Assembly: GCF_008642315.1 (NCBI RefSeq)
Contig: NZ_CP029192.1
Coordinates: 372,001 to 436,000, forward strand
Direction: 5' to 3'
Length of the DNA: 64,000 bases
Origin: Streptomyces venezuelae
Lineage (GTDB): Bacteria > Actinomycetota > Actinomycetes > Streptomycetales > Streptomycetaceae
Below, in pieces: positions 25,194 to 34,628 of the stretch. The notes under the pieces were generated by a model, which was not told the DNA's origin, searched no databases, and was given only the letters and a program-made list of their open reading frames with translations. The position numbers and the translations under genes are program-made. Position 1 is the stretch's first letter; the number at the start of each line of letters is the position of its first letter.

Positions 25194-26792
25194 ATGTCAC
25201 CGCAACTACTCACCCAGCCCGTTCAGGTGCTCGCCGCTCCCGGTGACCGCCACGACGAGATCCTCACGCCCGCCGCGCTCGACTTCATCGGCACGCTCGC
25301 CCGCACGTTCGCCCCGGATCGCGCGCGTCTGCTCAAGGAGCGCCGGCGCCGGGCGATGCGGCTCGCGGAGGGCCGCCCCCTCGACTTCTCGATGGTGACG
25401 CGGCCGATACGCGAGGACCCCGGCTGGCGGGTGGCGCCACCGGCTCCTGGTCTGACCGACCGGCGCGTGGAGATCACGGGGCCTCCCGAACGGCGGATGA
25501 CCATCAACGCGCTCAACTCCGGCGCGCAGGTGTGGCTGGCCGACTTCGAGGACGCCACCGCACCGACCTGGGACAACGTGATCGGCGGACAGCTCAACCT
25601 GCTGGACGCGATCGAGCGGCGCATCGACTTCACGACCGAGGCGGGCAAGGAGTACCGGCTGGCCACCGACCGGCCGCTCGCCACCATCGTGGTCAGGCCG
25701 CGCGGCTGGCACCTCGACGAGGAACACCTGGAGGTCGACGGCCGCCCAGTGCCGGCCGCCCTCGTCGACTTCGGCCTGTACTTCTTCCACTGCGCACAGC
25801 GGCAGATCGACGCGGGACACGGCCCGTACTTCTACCTGCCCAAGCTGGAGAACCGCGACGAGGCCCGGCTCTGGAACGACATCTTCCTCCTCGCCCAGGA
25901 ACTTCTCTCCATCCCCCGCGGCACGATCCGGGCCACCGTCCTGATCGAGACGGTCACCGCGGCGTTCGACATGGAGGAGATGCTGTACGAACTGCGTGAA
26001 CACAGCGCCGGCCTGAACGCGGGACGCTGGGACTACCTCTTCAGCATCATCAAGACCTTCGGGCACCGCACGGACTTCCTCCTGCCGGACCGCGCCCGGG
26101 TCACGATGACCGCACCGTTCATGCGGGCCTACACCGATCTCCTCGTGCGCACCTGCCACAAGCGCGGCGCCCATGCCATAGGCGGGATGGCCGCTCAGGT
26201 GCCCGGCAAGGACCCCGAGGCGAACGCGGCCGCACTGGCGAAGGTCCGCCTGGACAAGGAACGCGAGGCCCAGGACGGCTTCGACGGGTCGTGGGTCTCT
26301 CATCCCGCGCTCGTCCCGCTCTGCCGCGAGGTGTTCGACGACGTCCTGGGGGACGCGCCCCACCAGCTGAGCCGCACACGCGAGGACGTGGCCGTCACGC
26401 CCGTGCAGCTGCTCGCCGTGCGCAAGGTGAGCGGAGCCCCGACGGCCGAGGGCGTGCGCACCAACATCTCCGTCGCGCTGCGGTACTTCGCCGCCTGGCT
26501 GCGCGGGCAGGGCGCGGTCGCCCTGGACGGCCTGATGGAGGACGCCGCCACCGCGGAGATCGCCCGGGTCCAGATCTGGCAGTGGCTGCGTCACCGTCAG
26601 ATCGACCGGGAGACCGTCCTCGCCCTCGTCGAGGAGGAACTGGACGCGCTCGCCGCCGAGTTGCCGTACGCGCCCCTGGCGGAGATCCGGGACCTCCTCC
26701 AGCGCACCGCCCTCAGCACGGAGCTCCCGCTCTTCTTCACGCCCGACGCCTACACGCGCCACCTCGTGCGCACCCGGGAGCCGCGGTCATGA
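25194..26792 (+). CDS. aceB: Malate synthase A
   Basis: A 532-residue enzyme condensing glyoxylate with acetyl-CoA to malate, the second step of the glyoxylate bypass. Recognisable regions are NALNSGAQVWLADFEDAT near residue 104 (catalytic Arg/Glu region of isoform A), GPYFYLPKLEN near 208, TVLIETVTAAFDMEEMLYEL near 247, and the C-terminal IWQWLRH near 462. Length matches isoform A. The ATG follows CAGGAG. The stop overlaps the start of the next gene by 4 bp. A 130-bp gap to aceA suggests one transcript. Confidence 0.96.
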   Translation: MSPQLLTQPVQVLAAPGDRHDEILTPAALDFIGTLARTFAPDRARLLKERRRRAMRLAEGRPLDFSMVTRPIREDPGWRVAPPAPGLTDRRVEITGPPERRMTINALNSGAQVWLADFEDATAPTWDNVIGGQLNLLDAIERRIDFTTEAGKEYRLATDRPLATIVVRPRGWHLDEEHLEVDGRPVPAALVDFGLYFFHCAQRQIDAGHGPYFYLPKLENRDEARLWNDIFLLAQELLSIPRGTIRATVLIETVTAAFDMEEMLYELREHSAGLNAGRWDYLFSIIKTFGHRTDFLLPDRARVTMTAPFMRAYTDLLVRTCHKRGAHAIGGMAAQVPGKDPEANAAALAKVRLDKEREAQDGFDGSWVSHPALVPLCREVFDDVLGDAPHQLSRTREDVAVTPVQLLAVRKVSGAPTAEGVRTNISVALRYFAAWLRGQGAVALDGLMEDAATAEIARVQIWQWLRHRQIDRETVLALVEEELDALAAELPYAPLAEIRDLLQRTALSTELPLFFTPDAYTRHLVRTREPRS

Positions 26793-27679
26793 CCATCGAC
26801 GTGCAGCGGGTGGGGGTCGTCGGAGGCGGCCAGATGGGCGCGGGCATCGCCGAGGTCTGCGCCCGCGCCGGCCTGGACACGATCGTGTGCGAGGCCGACG
26901 CCACGGCCGTGCAACGCGCCCGCGACCGCGTCACCGCCTCGCTCGACAAGGCGGTCGGCCGCGGCAGGTGCACGGCCGAGGTCGCGCGGAGCGCCCTGGA
27001 GAAGATGACGTTCACCGGAGACCTGACCGACCTGGCGGACCGGCAGCTCGTCATCGAGGCGATCGTCGAGAACACCGACGCCAAGACCGAGCTGTTCGCC
27101 GCCCTCGACAAGATCGTCGAGGATCCGGCCGCGGTCCTCGCCACCAACACCTCATCGATCCCCGTGATGCGTCTCGGCATGGCGACCGACCGCGCTGACC
27201 GCGTCGTGGGACTGCACTTCTTCAACCCTGTCCCGGTTCTGCCTCTGGTCGAGGTCGTCACATCTCTGCACACCTCGTCCGATACCTCCGCCCTGGCCGA
27301 GGAATTCGCCGCCACAACGCTCGGCAAGACCGTCGTGCGCTCCCGTGACCGCGCCGGCTTCGTCGTCAACGCCCTGCTCATCCCCTACCTCCTCGCGGCG
27401 ATCCGCATGACGGAGTCCGGCTTCGCGACGCCGACCGATGTCGACCACGGCATGGAGCTGGGCTGCGCGCACCCGATGGGCCCGCTGCGCCTCGCCGACC
27501 TGATCGGGCTCGACACGGTCGCGGCGATCGCCGATTCGCTGTACGAGGAGTTCAAGGAGCCGCTGTACGCACCGCCGCCGCTGCTCCAGCGCATGGTCGA
27601 GGCGGGCTTGCTGGGGCGGAAGACGGGGCGCGGCTTCCACGTCTACGAGCGGGGAGCCACCGAGAACCACCGGGGCTGA
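26789..27679 (+). CDS. 3-hydroxybutyryl-CoA dehydrogenase
   Basis: A 296-residue NAD(P)-dependent dehydrogenase interconverting 3-hydroxybutyryl-CoA and acetoacetyl-CoA. The N-terminal Rossmann motif is VVGGGQMGAGIAEV near residue 9, the catalytic His lies in HFFNPVPVLPLVEVV near 139, and the C-terminal domain has GFVVNALLIPYL near 190 and KTGRGFHVY near 279. The ATG overlaps the malate synthase stop (ATGA), so translation is coupled. The aceA-aceB-dehydrogenase order fits assimilation of acetate, butyrate or polyhydroxybutyrate through acetyl-CoA. Confidence 0.93.
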   Translation: MTIDVQRVGVVGGGQMGAGIAEVCARAGLDTIVCEADATAVQRARDRVTASLDKAVGRGRCTAEVARSALEKMTFTGDLTDLADRQLVIEAIVENTDAKTELFAALDKIVEDPAAVLATNTSSIPVMRLGMATDRADRVVGLHFFNPVPVLPLVEVVTSLHTSSDTSALAEEFAATTLGKTVVRSRDRAGFVVNALLIPYLLAAIRMTESGFATPTDVDHGMELGCAHPMGPLRLADLIGLDTVAAIADSLYEEFKEPLYAPPPLLQRMVEAGLLGRKTGRGFHVYERGATENHRG

Positions 27680-27770
27680 GGGGCCCGGGTGCCGCCGTCG
27701 GAAGGAGCCCGCCGCCACCCGCGACACCGTTCATCCACGGGGACCCGCCGAGTTGGTGACACCAGGAGTC

Positions 27771-28613
27771 TCAGGCGACGTGCCCGCCGCTCCGGTCCGT
27801 CTCCCCTGGCACCACTGACGCGGCTCCCCGCGGCGTCCCCTGCGCGATCCGCAGCAGATATGTGTCCATGATCCAGCCGTGCCGCTCGCGAGCCTCTGCG
27901 CGGACGCGCCGGATGCGTTCGGAAACCTCGTGGAGCGGCCCGGCGATGAGCAGTTCGTCCGGGGTGCCGAGGTAGGCACCCCAGTAGATCCACACGTCGT
28001 CGCCCTCGACCTGGGTGAACGACTCGTTCGCGTCGAGCATGACGACGATGTCGCCGTCGTCGTTATGGCCGACGTCGGCGAGGCGGCGGGCGGGAGTGAT
28101 GTGCACCGGGCGGCCCACCTGGTTGAGTGGGATGCGGTGACGGGCGGTCAGGGAGGCGACGCTGGTGATCCCGGGAATCACCTCGACGTTCACACCGAGG
28201 GCGCCGCGGTCCTCGATGTCCCCGAGGATGCCGAGTGTGCTGTCGTACAGAGACGGGTCGCCCCAGACGAGGAACGCCCCTGTCTCACCGGCTGTCATCT
28301 CCTCGCGCATCGCCCGCTCGAAGATCTCGCCGCGCCGCTCGCGCCAGTCCTGGACGGCCGCCGTGTAGTCGGAACGGTCCATCGGGCGCCGGTCGCGACT
28401 GGGGTCCTCGACCTCCACCACGCGGTACGGGCCCTGCGCGTGCTCGTCGATCATCTGGTGGCGCAGGTCGGTCAGGGACGCTTTGTGCGGGCCCTTGCCG
28501 ACGATGAAGAAGACGTCGGCGCGCCGGATCGCCTTCACGGCCTGGAGGGTCAGGTGGTCGGGATCGCCGGCTCCGATGCCGATGACGAGGATCGCGCGCT
28601 GTTCCGTACTCAT
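27771..28613 (-). CDS. cobF: Precorrin-6A synthase (deacetylating)
   Basis: A 280-residue SAM-dependent methyltransferase of the aerobic cobalamin pathway. It methylates C-1 of precorrin-5 and releases acetate. The tetrapyrrole-methylase start VIGIGAGDPDHLTLQAVKAI is near residue 10, FLVWGDPSLYDST near 113 and VIPGITSVASLTARH near 143; VGKGPHKASL near 37 is typical of CobF. No other cob gene is adjacent, which is common for cobF in streptomycetes. It is convergent with the glyoxylate operon and lies 58 bp from the prpC stop. Confidence 0.92.
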   Translation of the reverse strand: MSTEQRAILVIGIGAGDPDHLTLQAVKAIRRADVFFIVGKGPHKASLTDLRHQMIDEHAQGPYRVVEVEDPSRDRRPMDRSDYTAAVQDWRERRGEIFERAMREEMTAGETGAFLVWGDPSLYDSTLGILGDIEDRGALGVNVEVIPGITSVASLTARHRIPLNQVGRPVHITPARRLADVGHNDDGDIVVMLDANESFTQVEGDDVWIYWGAYLGTPDELLIAGPLHEVSERIRRVRAEARERHGWIMDTYLLRIAQGTPRGAASVVPGETDRSGGHVA

Positions 28614-28671
28614 GGGGACAGTCTTGCAGGGGTCTCTGCCCGGGAGGCGCCTGGAGGCTTCTCGGGACAGG

Positions 28672-29802
28672 TCAGCTCGGGACCGTCCGCTGCCGGTGTC
28701 CGTCGTACGAGGCGAGCGGCCTGATCAGGGCGTTGTGCGTGAGCTGTTCGGTGATGTGCGCGGTCCAGCCGGTGATGCGGCTCATCACGAAGATCGGGGT
28801 GAACACGGGGATGTCGAAGCCCATGAGGTGGTAGGCGAGGCCGGCTGGATAGTCCAGGTTCGGGTGGATGCCCTTGGACGAGATCATCGCGTGCCGCAGT
28901 GCGGCGTGCAGGGTCGCCAGGCGAGTCGTCTCCGGATCGGCGGCACGCGCGACGAGTCCGTCGAGGGCCTCCTGCATGATCGGGACCCGGGAGTCGCCGT
29001 GCTGGTAGACGCGGTGACCAAAACCCATGATCTTCCGCTTCGAGGCGAGGGCGTCGCACAGCCACCGCTCTGCGTCCCGCGGGTCGGCGATCTCGTTCAG
29101 CATGTGCATCACGGCCTCGTTCGCACCGCCGTGCAAGGGGCCCTTCAGAGCGCCGATCGCGGCGGTCACCGCGCTGTACAGGTCGGAGAGGGTGGAGGTG
29201 ACGACGCGAGCGGTGAAGGTCGAGGCGTTGAAGCTGTGCTCGGCGTACAGGACGAGGGAGGTTTCGAAGCAGCGGACCACCGACGGGTCCGGGACGGCTC
29301 CGAAGCACATGTGGAAGAAGTTCTCGGCGTAACCGAGGGACGGGTCCGGTGCGATGGGTGCCAGTCCTCGGCGGCGGCGCTGGTCGGCGGCGACCACGGT
29401 CGGCAGCTTGGCGAAGAGCGCCAGGGACTTGGCGCGGTTGGCGGCGGGACTGTCGTCCTCCTCGGAAGGGTCCTCGGCGCCGAAGAAGCTCACCGCGGTG
29501 CGCAGGACGTCCATGGGGTGGCAGGTCTCCGGCAGCCGGGCGAGGAGTTCGGCGGTCGTGCGGTCGAGGGGGCGCAGGGCGCGCTCGCGGGCCTGGAGTT
29601 CGCGCAGCTGGGTGGAGTCCGGGAGCTCGCCGTGCCACAGGAGGTGGGCGACTTCCTCGAAGGAGCGACGGGCGGCCAGCTCCTGGACCGGGTAGCCGCG
29701 GTAGGTGAGGGAGTTCGTCTCCTGGATGACGGTGGAGATCTCGGTGGTGTCGACGACGACACCGGCGAGACCACGGTGGATCTCGGGGGCGCTGGTGATC
29801 AT
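28672..29802 (-). CDS. prpC: 2-methylcitrate synthase (citrate synthase family)
   Basis: A 376-residue enzyme condensing propionyl-CoA with oxaloacetate. Citrate synthase motifs are HGGANEAVMHML near residue 221 (His), GFGHRVYQHGDSR near 257 (His), and the catalytic Asp in GIHPNLDYPAGL near 312. The choice of methylcitrate over citrate synthase rests on short length and on the adjacent prpB and prpD genes. The ATG at 29802 follows GGAGGA. It is the last gene of the prpD-prpB-prpC transcript, 73 bp after prpB. Confidence 0.92.
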   Translation of the reverse strand: MITSAPEIHRGLAGVVVDTTEISTVIQETNSLTYRGYPVQELAARRSFEEVAHLLWHGELPDSTQLRELQARERALRPLDRTTAELLARLPETCHPMDVLRTAVSFFGAEDPSEEDDSPAANRAKSLALFAKLPTVVAADQRRRRGLAPIAPDPSLGYAENFFHMCFGAVPDPSVVRCFETSLVLYAEHSFNASTFTARVVTSTLSDLYSAVTAAIGALKGPLHGGANEAVMHMLNEIADPRDAERWLCDALASKRKIMGFGHRVYQHGDSRVPIMQEALDGLVARAADPETTRLATLHAALRHAMISSKGIHPNLDYPAGLAYHLMGFDIPVFTPIFVMSRITGWTAHITEQLTHNALIRPLASYDGHRQRTVPS

Positions 29803-29875
29803 GGCGGTCCTCCGGGTATGTGCGGACGTCAAAAGCCGGGCGGCAAAGGTGAGGTGGGGCGCGCCGGGCGGCCGG

Positions 29876-30784
29876 TCAGGCGCCGGGCGGCAGACGGAAG
29901 TCGAAGACGGAGGCGTCGAACGCCGCGTACTCGTCGTAACCGAGGAGTTCGTACAGGCGTGAGCGCGTCATCATGTCGGGCAGCAGGGCCTTCTGCGTTC
30001 CCTCGGCCGCGATCGTGCGCAGCCCGTTCTCGACGGCGCCCATCGCGGTGCGCAGCAGGGTTACCGGGTAGAGGGCGATGTTGTAGCCGAGCAATGCCAG
30101 GGTCGGCGCGTCGAGCAGCGGGGTCTTGCCGAACTCGGTCAGGTTCGCGAGGAGGGGGACGTCCACGGCCTCACGGAACGTCTCGTACTCGGAGACGTCC
30201 GCCAGCGCCTCCGGGAAGATCGCGTCGGCTCCGGCGTCGACGTATGCCTTCGCGCGGTCGATCGCCGCGTCCAGCCCCTCGACCGAGCGGGCGTCGGTGC
30301 GGGCCATGAGCAAGAAATCCGGGTCGCGGCGGGCGTCGACGGCGGCGCGCAGCCGCTTGGCCATCTCCTCGCGCGGCGTGATCGTCTTGCCGTCGAGGTG
30401 ACCGCAGCGCTTGGGGTTGACCTGGTCCTCCAGGTGCAGGCCCGCGAGGCCCGCGTCTTCGAGCAGTTGCACCGTGCGGGCGGCGTTCATGGGTTCGCCG
30501 AATCCGGTGTCGGCGTCGATGAGGACCGGCAGATCGGTGACGCGGGTGGTCTGCGCCGCGCGTGCCGCGATCTCGACATTGGTGGTCAGGCCGATGTCAG
30601 GCAGACCGAGATCCGCGGCCATCACCGCGCCGGACAGGTAGACGGCGTCGAAGCCGGTGTCCTGGATGAGGCGGGCGGAGAGCGGGTTGATGGCGCCGGG
30701 CATGCGCAGCAGTCGTCCGGAGGCGAGCTGTTCGCGGAAGGAGCGGCGGCGCTCCTGCGGCGTCGTACGGGTGTGGAGCAGCAT
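29876..30784 (-). CDS. prpB: 2-methylisocitrate lyase
   Basis: A 302-residue lyase of the isocitrate-lyase superfamily that yields pyruvate and succinate, the last step of the methylcitrate cycle. KRCGHLDGK near residue 120 is the PrpB form of the catalytic signature. MPGAINPLSARLIQDTGFDA near 28 and DADTGFGEP near 86 carry substrate and metal contacts. The ATG at 30784 overlaps the prpD stop by one base, so the pair is translationally coupled. Confidence 0.95.
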   Translation of the reverse strand: MLLHTRTTPQERRRSFREQLASGRLLRMPGAINPLSARLIQDTGFDAVYLSGAVMAADLGLPDIGLTTNVEIAARAAQTTRVTDLPVLIDADTGFGEPMNAARTVQLLEDAGLAGLHLEDQVNPKRCGHLDGKTITPREEMAKRLRAAVDARRDPDFLLMARTDARSVEGLDAAIDRAKAYVDAGADAIFPEALADVSEYETFREAVDVPLLANLTEFGKTPLLDAPTLALLGYNIALYPVTLLRTAMGAVENGLRTIAAEGTQKALLPDMMTRSRLYELLGYDEYAAFDASVFDFRLPPGA

Positions 30785-32292
30785 CAGAACAGGCCTTTCG
30801 GGAGCTGCGCGTCGTACGCGGCGACGGCTTCCAGGTCCACAGCCGGGAAGAGGCCGTCGAGATCCGCCGCACCGAGGTCGGTGAGGTGCTCGGCGGCGGA
30901 CAGGAAGCGGTTCTGGTCGGCGTCGGTGACGATGCCCTCGGCCAGCGTGCGGAACTTGCGCTGGTAGGCGGGACGGTCGAAGGGGCGCGCACCGGCCGGG
31001 TGGGCGTCGGCGACACCGAGCTCGTCCTCGATCACGGTGCCGTCGGCGAGGGTGATCACCGCACGACCGCCGAAGGCGCGGCGCTGTGGGTCGGGATCGT
31101 GGTAGCGCCGGGTCCACTCCGGGTCCTCGACCGTGGTGATCTTCCGCCACAGTTCGACCGTCTCGGGACGGCGGGCGCGCTCGGGCGCGTAGGACCGCTC
31201 GTGATGCCAGGTTCCGTCCTCCAGGGCGACGGCGAAGATGTACGGCACCGAGTGGTCGAGGGTCTCGCGGCTGGCACGCGGGTCGTATTTCTGCGGATCG
31301 TTCGCGCCCGAGCCGATCACGTGGTGGGTGTGGTGGCTGGTGTGCAGCACGATCGAGCGCACCTGGTCGAGCGGTCCGGCCTTGTCGCGCAGGCGCCTGG
31401 CCAGGTCGATGATCGCCTGTGCCTGGTACTCGGCCGAGTGCTCCTTGGTGTACGTGTCCAGGATCGCGCGGCGCGGCTCGTCCCGCTCCGGGAGCAGGAC
31501 GGTGTAGTCGGAGCCGGGGCCGTCCAGCATCCAGGCGAGGAAGCCGTCCTCGCCCTCGTAGATCGGCGACGGGGAGGACTCGCCGCGCATGGCCCGGTCG
31601 GCGGCCTCGATCGCGGCCTTGCCGGCGAAGGCCGGGGCGAACGCCTTCCAGCTGCTGATCTCGCCCTTGCGGGACTGGCGGGTCGCGGTCGTGGTGTGCA
31701 CGGCCTGCTGAATCGCCTGGTGGACGGTTCCGGTGGGCAGCCGCAGCATGGCGCCGAGGCCGCCCGCGGTGGCGGCGCTGAGGTGGGCGACGTGGTCGAT
31801 CCGGTGGGCGTGCAGGCAGATGCCCTTCACCAGGGCCACGTGGATCTCGTACGCGGCGACGATGCCGCGGAGCAGGTCGGCGCCGGTGCGTCCGGTGTGC
31901 TGGGCGACCGCGAGCAGCGGCGGGATGTTGTCGCCCGGGTGGGAGTAGTCGGCGGCCAGATAGGTGTCGTGGTGGTCGAGTTCGCGGACGGCGGTGCCGT
32001 TCGCCCAGGCCGCCCACTCGGGCGGGACACGGACGCGGCTGCCGAACACGGAGGCTCCCGGTGCGGTGGCGCGGTGGGCACTCGCCTGGGCGCGGGCGAC
32101 CGCGACCGGGCGCCTGGTCACAGAGGCGACGGCGACCGAGGCGTTGTCGATCACACGGTTGACGGCCATGGCGACGCTGCTCGCGTCGAGTTCGTCGGTG
32201 GCGGTGGCGACGGCGGCCAGCTTCCAGGCCAGCTGGCCCTCGCGAGGCAGAGGGTCGGAGCTGGGGTGGACGCGGACTCGGTGCTCGATCAC
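30784..32292 (-). CDS. prpD: 2-methylcitrate dehydratase (MmgE/PrpD family)
   Basis: A 502-residue iron-sulfur-independent dehydratase converting 2-methylcitrate to 2-methylaconitate. Family stretches are [20 protein letters not shown] near residue 85, [14 protein letters not shown] near 105, [20 protein letters not shown] near 205 and [14 protein letters not shown] near 236. The GTG at 32292 is preceded by GAGGAGTCAC. It is the first gene of prpDBC and is divergent from a PrpR-like regulator, which is also the arrangement in mycobacteria. Confidence 0.94.
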   Translation of the reverse strand: MIEHRVRVHPSSDPLPREGQLAWKLAAVATATDELDASSVAMAVNRVIDNASVAVASVTRRPVAVARAQASAHRATAPGASVFGSRVRVPPEWAAWANGTAVRELDHHDTYLAADYSHPGDNIPPLLAVAQHTGRTGADLLRGIVAAYEIHVALVKGICLHAHRIDHVAHLSAATAGGLGAMLRLPTGTVHQAIQQAVHTTTATRQSRKGEISSWKAFAPAFAGKAAIEAADRAMRGESSPSPIYEGEDGFLAWMLDGPGSDYTVLLPERDEPRRAILDTYTKEHSAEYQAQAIIDLARRLRDKAGPLDQVRSIVLHTSHHTHHVIGSGANDPQKYDPRASRETLDHSVPYIFAVALEDGTWHHERSYAPERARRPETVELWRKITTVEDPEWTRRYHDPDPQRRAFGGRAVITLADGTVIEDELGVADAHPAGARPFDRPAYQRKFRTLAEGIVTDADQNRFLSAAEHLTDLGAADLDGLFPAVDLEAVAAYDAQLPKGLF

Positions 32293-32490
32293 GTGACTCC
32301 TCACGGTGGGCGGCCGAAGCCTGCCCTGGTACGGAAACGCACGCCGCAACGGGCGACGGCGGGCACGGGGCGGATGCGGGGCGGATGCGGGGCGGGCAAC
32401 GCCCCTGCCGATGCGGTGATCCTGCCCGCTCCACCGGCGCGGGACCACCGGCCGAAGCTGTGGAATCCGTACAGGTCACGACGGATGATC

Positions 32491-32553
32491 TGCGAATCCT
32501 GCGAAGAACGCGGATGCTAGATTCGCAGGAACGAGCCCGTCGCGGTGTTCGCA
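32491..32553. promoter_or_regulatory. TTCGCA/TGCGAA repeats, candidate PrpR operators
   Basis: TGCGAA occurs at 32491 and 32500 (9 bp apart), and TTCGCA at 32522 and 32548 in the opposite orientation. The four half-sites fill the control region between prpD (start 32292) and the regulator (start 32572). The two close copies match the spacing of TTCGCA/TTGGCA before aceA at 23454-23468. They suggest autoregulation and prp control by the adjacent RamB/PrpR-family protein. Confidence 0.5.
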
Positions 32554-32571
32554 GGTACAGGAGGCGCGCCC

Positions 32572-34023
32572 ATGCCCCGGCGTCCCGCCGAGCGCAAGAT
32601 CTACGCCCATGCGAAGCTGCGCCGGCTGCGGCGTGAGGCAGGCATGAACCAGGTGGAGATGGCTCGTTCGCTCGGCATCTCGACGAGTTACGCCAATCAG
32701 ATCGAGCAGAGTCAGCGCCCGCTGACAGCCTCCGTGCTGCGGCGCGTGGCGGATGTCTTCGGGGTCGCCCCGGAGTACTTCTCCGGGGCCGACGAGGATC
32801 GCCTGGCGACCGACTTGCGGACCGCGCTGGCCGACGAGGCGTGCGGCGCCCAGCCCCCACCGGTGGAAGAGATCGCCGAGGCGGTCCGTGACCACCCCGC
32901 GGTGGCGCGCGCCCTGGTGACCCTGCACCGCCGCTACCGTGACGCCGCCGCACAGGCGGCCGCGCTCGGCACCCCGGACCAGAGCTCGGCGAACCCGGCG
33001 GCGATGCCGTCCGCCGAACCGCACGACGACGTGCGGGACTTCTTCTACGCCCACCACAACCACTTCGCACCGCTCGACGCGGCCGCCGAGGAGCTGGCCC
33101 GGGACATGGAGCTGCGGCCGGGGCAGATCGCCGGGCCGTTGGCCGTACGGCTTGCCGTGCGGCACGGCCTGACGGTGGTACAGGCGGCCGCGGGCCGTGC
33201 GGCCGATGCCCGTCGTCTGGACCGTGATTCCGGCCTGCTGTTCCTGTCGCCGTGGCTGAGTGACGGACAGCGGGCGTTCCAGCTCGCCACCCAGCTCGCG
33301 CTCTTCGAACACGCCTCCCTTCTCGATGATCTGACGGACAGGGCGGGCGAGTTGGGCTCGACCGAGGCATCGGCCCTGGCCCGCATCGGGCTCGCGAACT
33401 ACTTCGCAGGCGCGCTGCTGATGCCGTACGCGGCGTTCCATCGGGCGGCGGAGGACAGCGGCTACGACATCGAACTGCTCGCGGCACGCTTCGGCGTCGG
33501 CTTCGAGACGGTCTGCCATCGGCTCAGCACACTGCAACGGCCGGGGCGGCTCGGCGTGCCGTTCTCCTTCCTGCGGGTCGACCGCGCCGGGAACATCTCC
33601 AAGCGGCAGTCGGCCACCGACTTCCACTTCTCGCGCCTTGGCGGCACCTGCCCGCTGTGGACGGTGTACGAGGCGTTCTCCGCCCCGGGCCGGGTCCTCA
33701 CCCAGGTCGCCGAGATGCCGGACGGCAAGCGGCACTTCTGGATCGCCCGCACCGTCACGCGCGGCGGCCACGGGCATCACGCGCCGCGCGCCGAGTTCGC
33801 CGTCGCGCTCGGCTGCGAGCTGCGCCACGCCCATCGGCTGGTCCACGCGGCAGGAGTCGCACTCGACGACCCTCGGGCTGCCACGCCGATCGGGCTCGGC
33901 TGCCGGATCTGCGAACGCCGGGACTGCGCCCAGCGGGCCCGCCCACCGGCCGGCGGCCGGCTGGCGATCGACGCCGACCGGCGCACCCATGTGCCCTATC
34001 CGGTGGAGGGGCAGGAGGACTGA
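32572..34023 (+). CDS. PrpR/RamB-type XRE regulator of the methylcitrate operon
   Basis: A 483-residue paralogue of the regulator at 21972. An XRE HTH is at residues about 15-65 (EMARSLGISTSYANQIEQSQ), an IrrE-like middle region at ASALARIGLANYFAGALLMP near 265, and a C-terminal DUF2083 domain with cysteines IGLGCRICERRDCAQR near 440. Mycobacterial PrpR of this family carries a 4Fe-4S cluster and binds acyl-CoA; the C-terminal cysteines here fit that. The ATG at 32572 follows AGGAGG. It is divergent from prpDBC, the likely target. Confidence 0.9.
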   Translation: MPRRPAERKIYAHAKLRRLRREAGMNQVEMARSLGISTSYANQIEQSQRPLTASVLRRVADVFGVAPEYFSGADEDRLATDLRTALADEACGAQPPPVEEIAEAVRDHPAVARALVTLHRRYRDAAAQAAALGTPDQSSANPAAMPSAEPHDDVRDFFYAHHNHFAPLDAAAEELARDMELRPGQIAGPLAVRLAVRHGLTVVQAAAGRAADARRLDRDSGLLFLSPWLSDGQRAFQLATQLALFEHASLLDDLTDRAGELGSTEASALARIGLANYFAGALLMPYAAFHRAAEDSGYDIELLAARFGVGFETVCHRLSTLQRPGRLGVPFSFLRVDRAGNISKRQSATDFHFSRLGGTCPLWTVYEAFSAPGRVLTQVAEMPDGKRHFWIARTVTRGGHGHHAPRAEFAVALGCELRHAHRLVHAAGVALDDPRAATPIGLGCRICERRDCAQRARPPAGGRLAIDADRRTHVPYPVEGQED

Positions 34024-34082
34024 GTCCGGCTCCTGCCCCGCTTGTCCGCTTTCCGGCGCTCCGAGGGCTTCGCTGACGTGCT

Positions 34083-34392
34083 TCAGCCTCCGTAGCGCAG
34101 CGCGATCGTGTCACCGGCGTTGATCACCGTGCCGCGGCTCGCCGCTGCGGCCGGCGTGCCGTCGGGGCTCGACTGCCAGGTCGAACTGCCGTTGTTCGTC
34201 TTGCCGTTGACGGACGTAATGGTGCCGTCGCCGGTGCCGGGTGTCGTCTCGGTGACGCAGCCCGTGGGGGCCGCGGAGGTCTGCGCCGCGTCGAGGAGTG
34301 CGCCCAGTGTGGTGGTGGCCGAGGTGGGGGTGAAGGTGACGGCGCAGACCTTGAGTGCGGTGCCGTCGTCGACGGTCAGTGCGAGGCTGGTC
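34083..34392 (-). pseudogene. C-terminal remnant of a DUF4430 (transcobalamin-like) protein
   Basis: About 100 codons ending at 34083 resemble the C-terminus of DUF4430 domain proteins: DGTALKVCAVTFTP, LGALLDAAQ, ITSVNGKTNNGSSTWQ, and the terminal GDTIALRYGG. Such domains sit on exported proteins beside ECF vitamin transporters. There is no start codon, signal peptide or ribosome site. The homology breaks off near 34392, where plus-strand transporter ATPase sequence begins. It is therefore a truncated relic. Confidence 0.6.
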
Positions 34393-34394
34393 GG

Positions 34395-34593
34395 GGCCGA
34401 GCGGTCGTGGTCTCCACGCATGACGTGGAGTCCGCCGCCAGGACCGCCGACCGGGTGGTGGTGATGGCCGAGGGCGAGACCGTCGCGGACGGGCCCCGCC
34501 GCCGACGTGGTCGTGTCCTCACCGGTCTTCGCGCCGCAGGTCGCCAAAATCCTGTCACCACTCCCCTACCTGACGGTGCGGCAGGCGGTGTGA
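34395..34593 (+). pseudogene. C-terminal remnant of an ECF transporter ATPase (CbiO-like)
   Basis: From 34395 the plus strand reads GRAVVVSTHDVESAARTADR and VVVMAEGETVADGP, the His-loop and C-terminal part of a CbiO/EcfA ABC ATPase. The reading then shifts frame to AADVVVSSPVFAPQVAKILS and PLPYLTVRQAV before the stop at 34593. The P-loop, signature motif and Walker B are all missing upstream. It is dead by truncation and by one frameshift near 34496. Confidence 0.65.
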
Positions 34594-34628
34594 GCCCTCC
34601 CCGACGCCCGGAAGGGCGACGCCGGCAC

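Noticed and set aside
30785..33487. Extension of the prpB frame to a very long minus-strand open frame of about 1200 codons
   Set aside because: Only the last 302 codons carry PrpB motifs. Upstream it runs antiparallel or out of frame through prpD and the PrpR-like gene. The PrpB start at 30784 is fixed by the overlap with the prpD stop.
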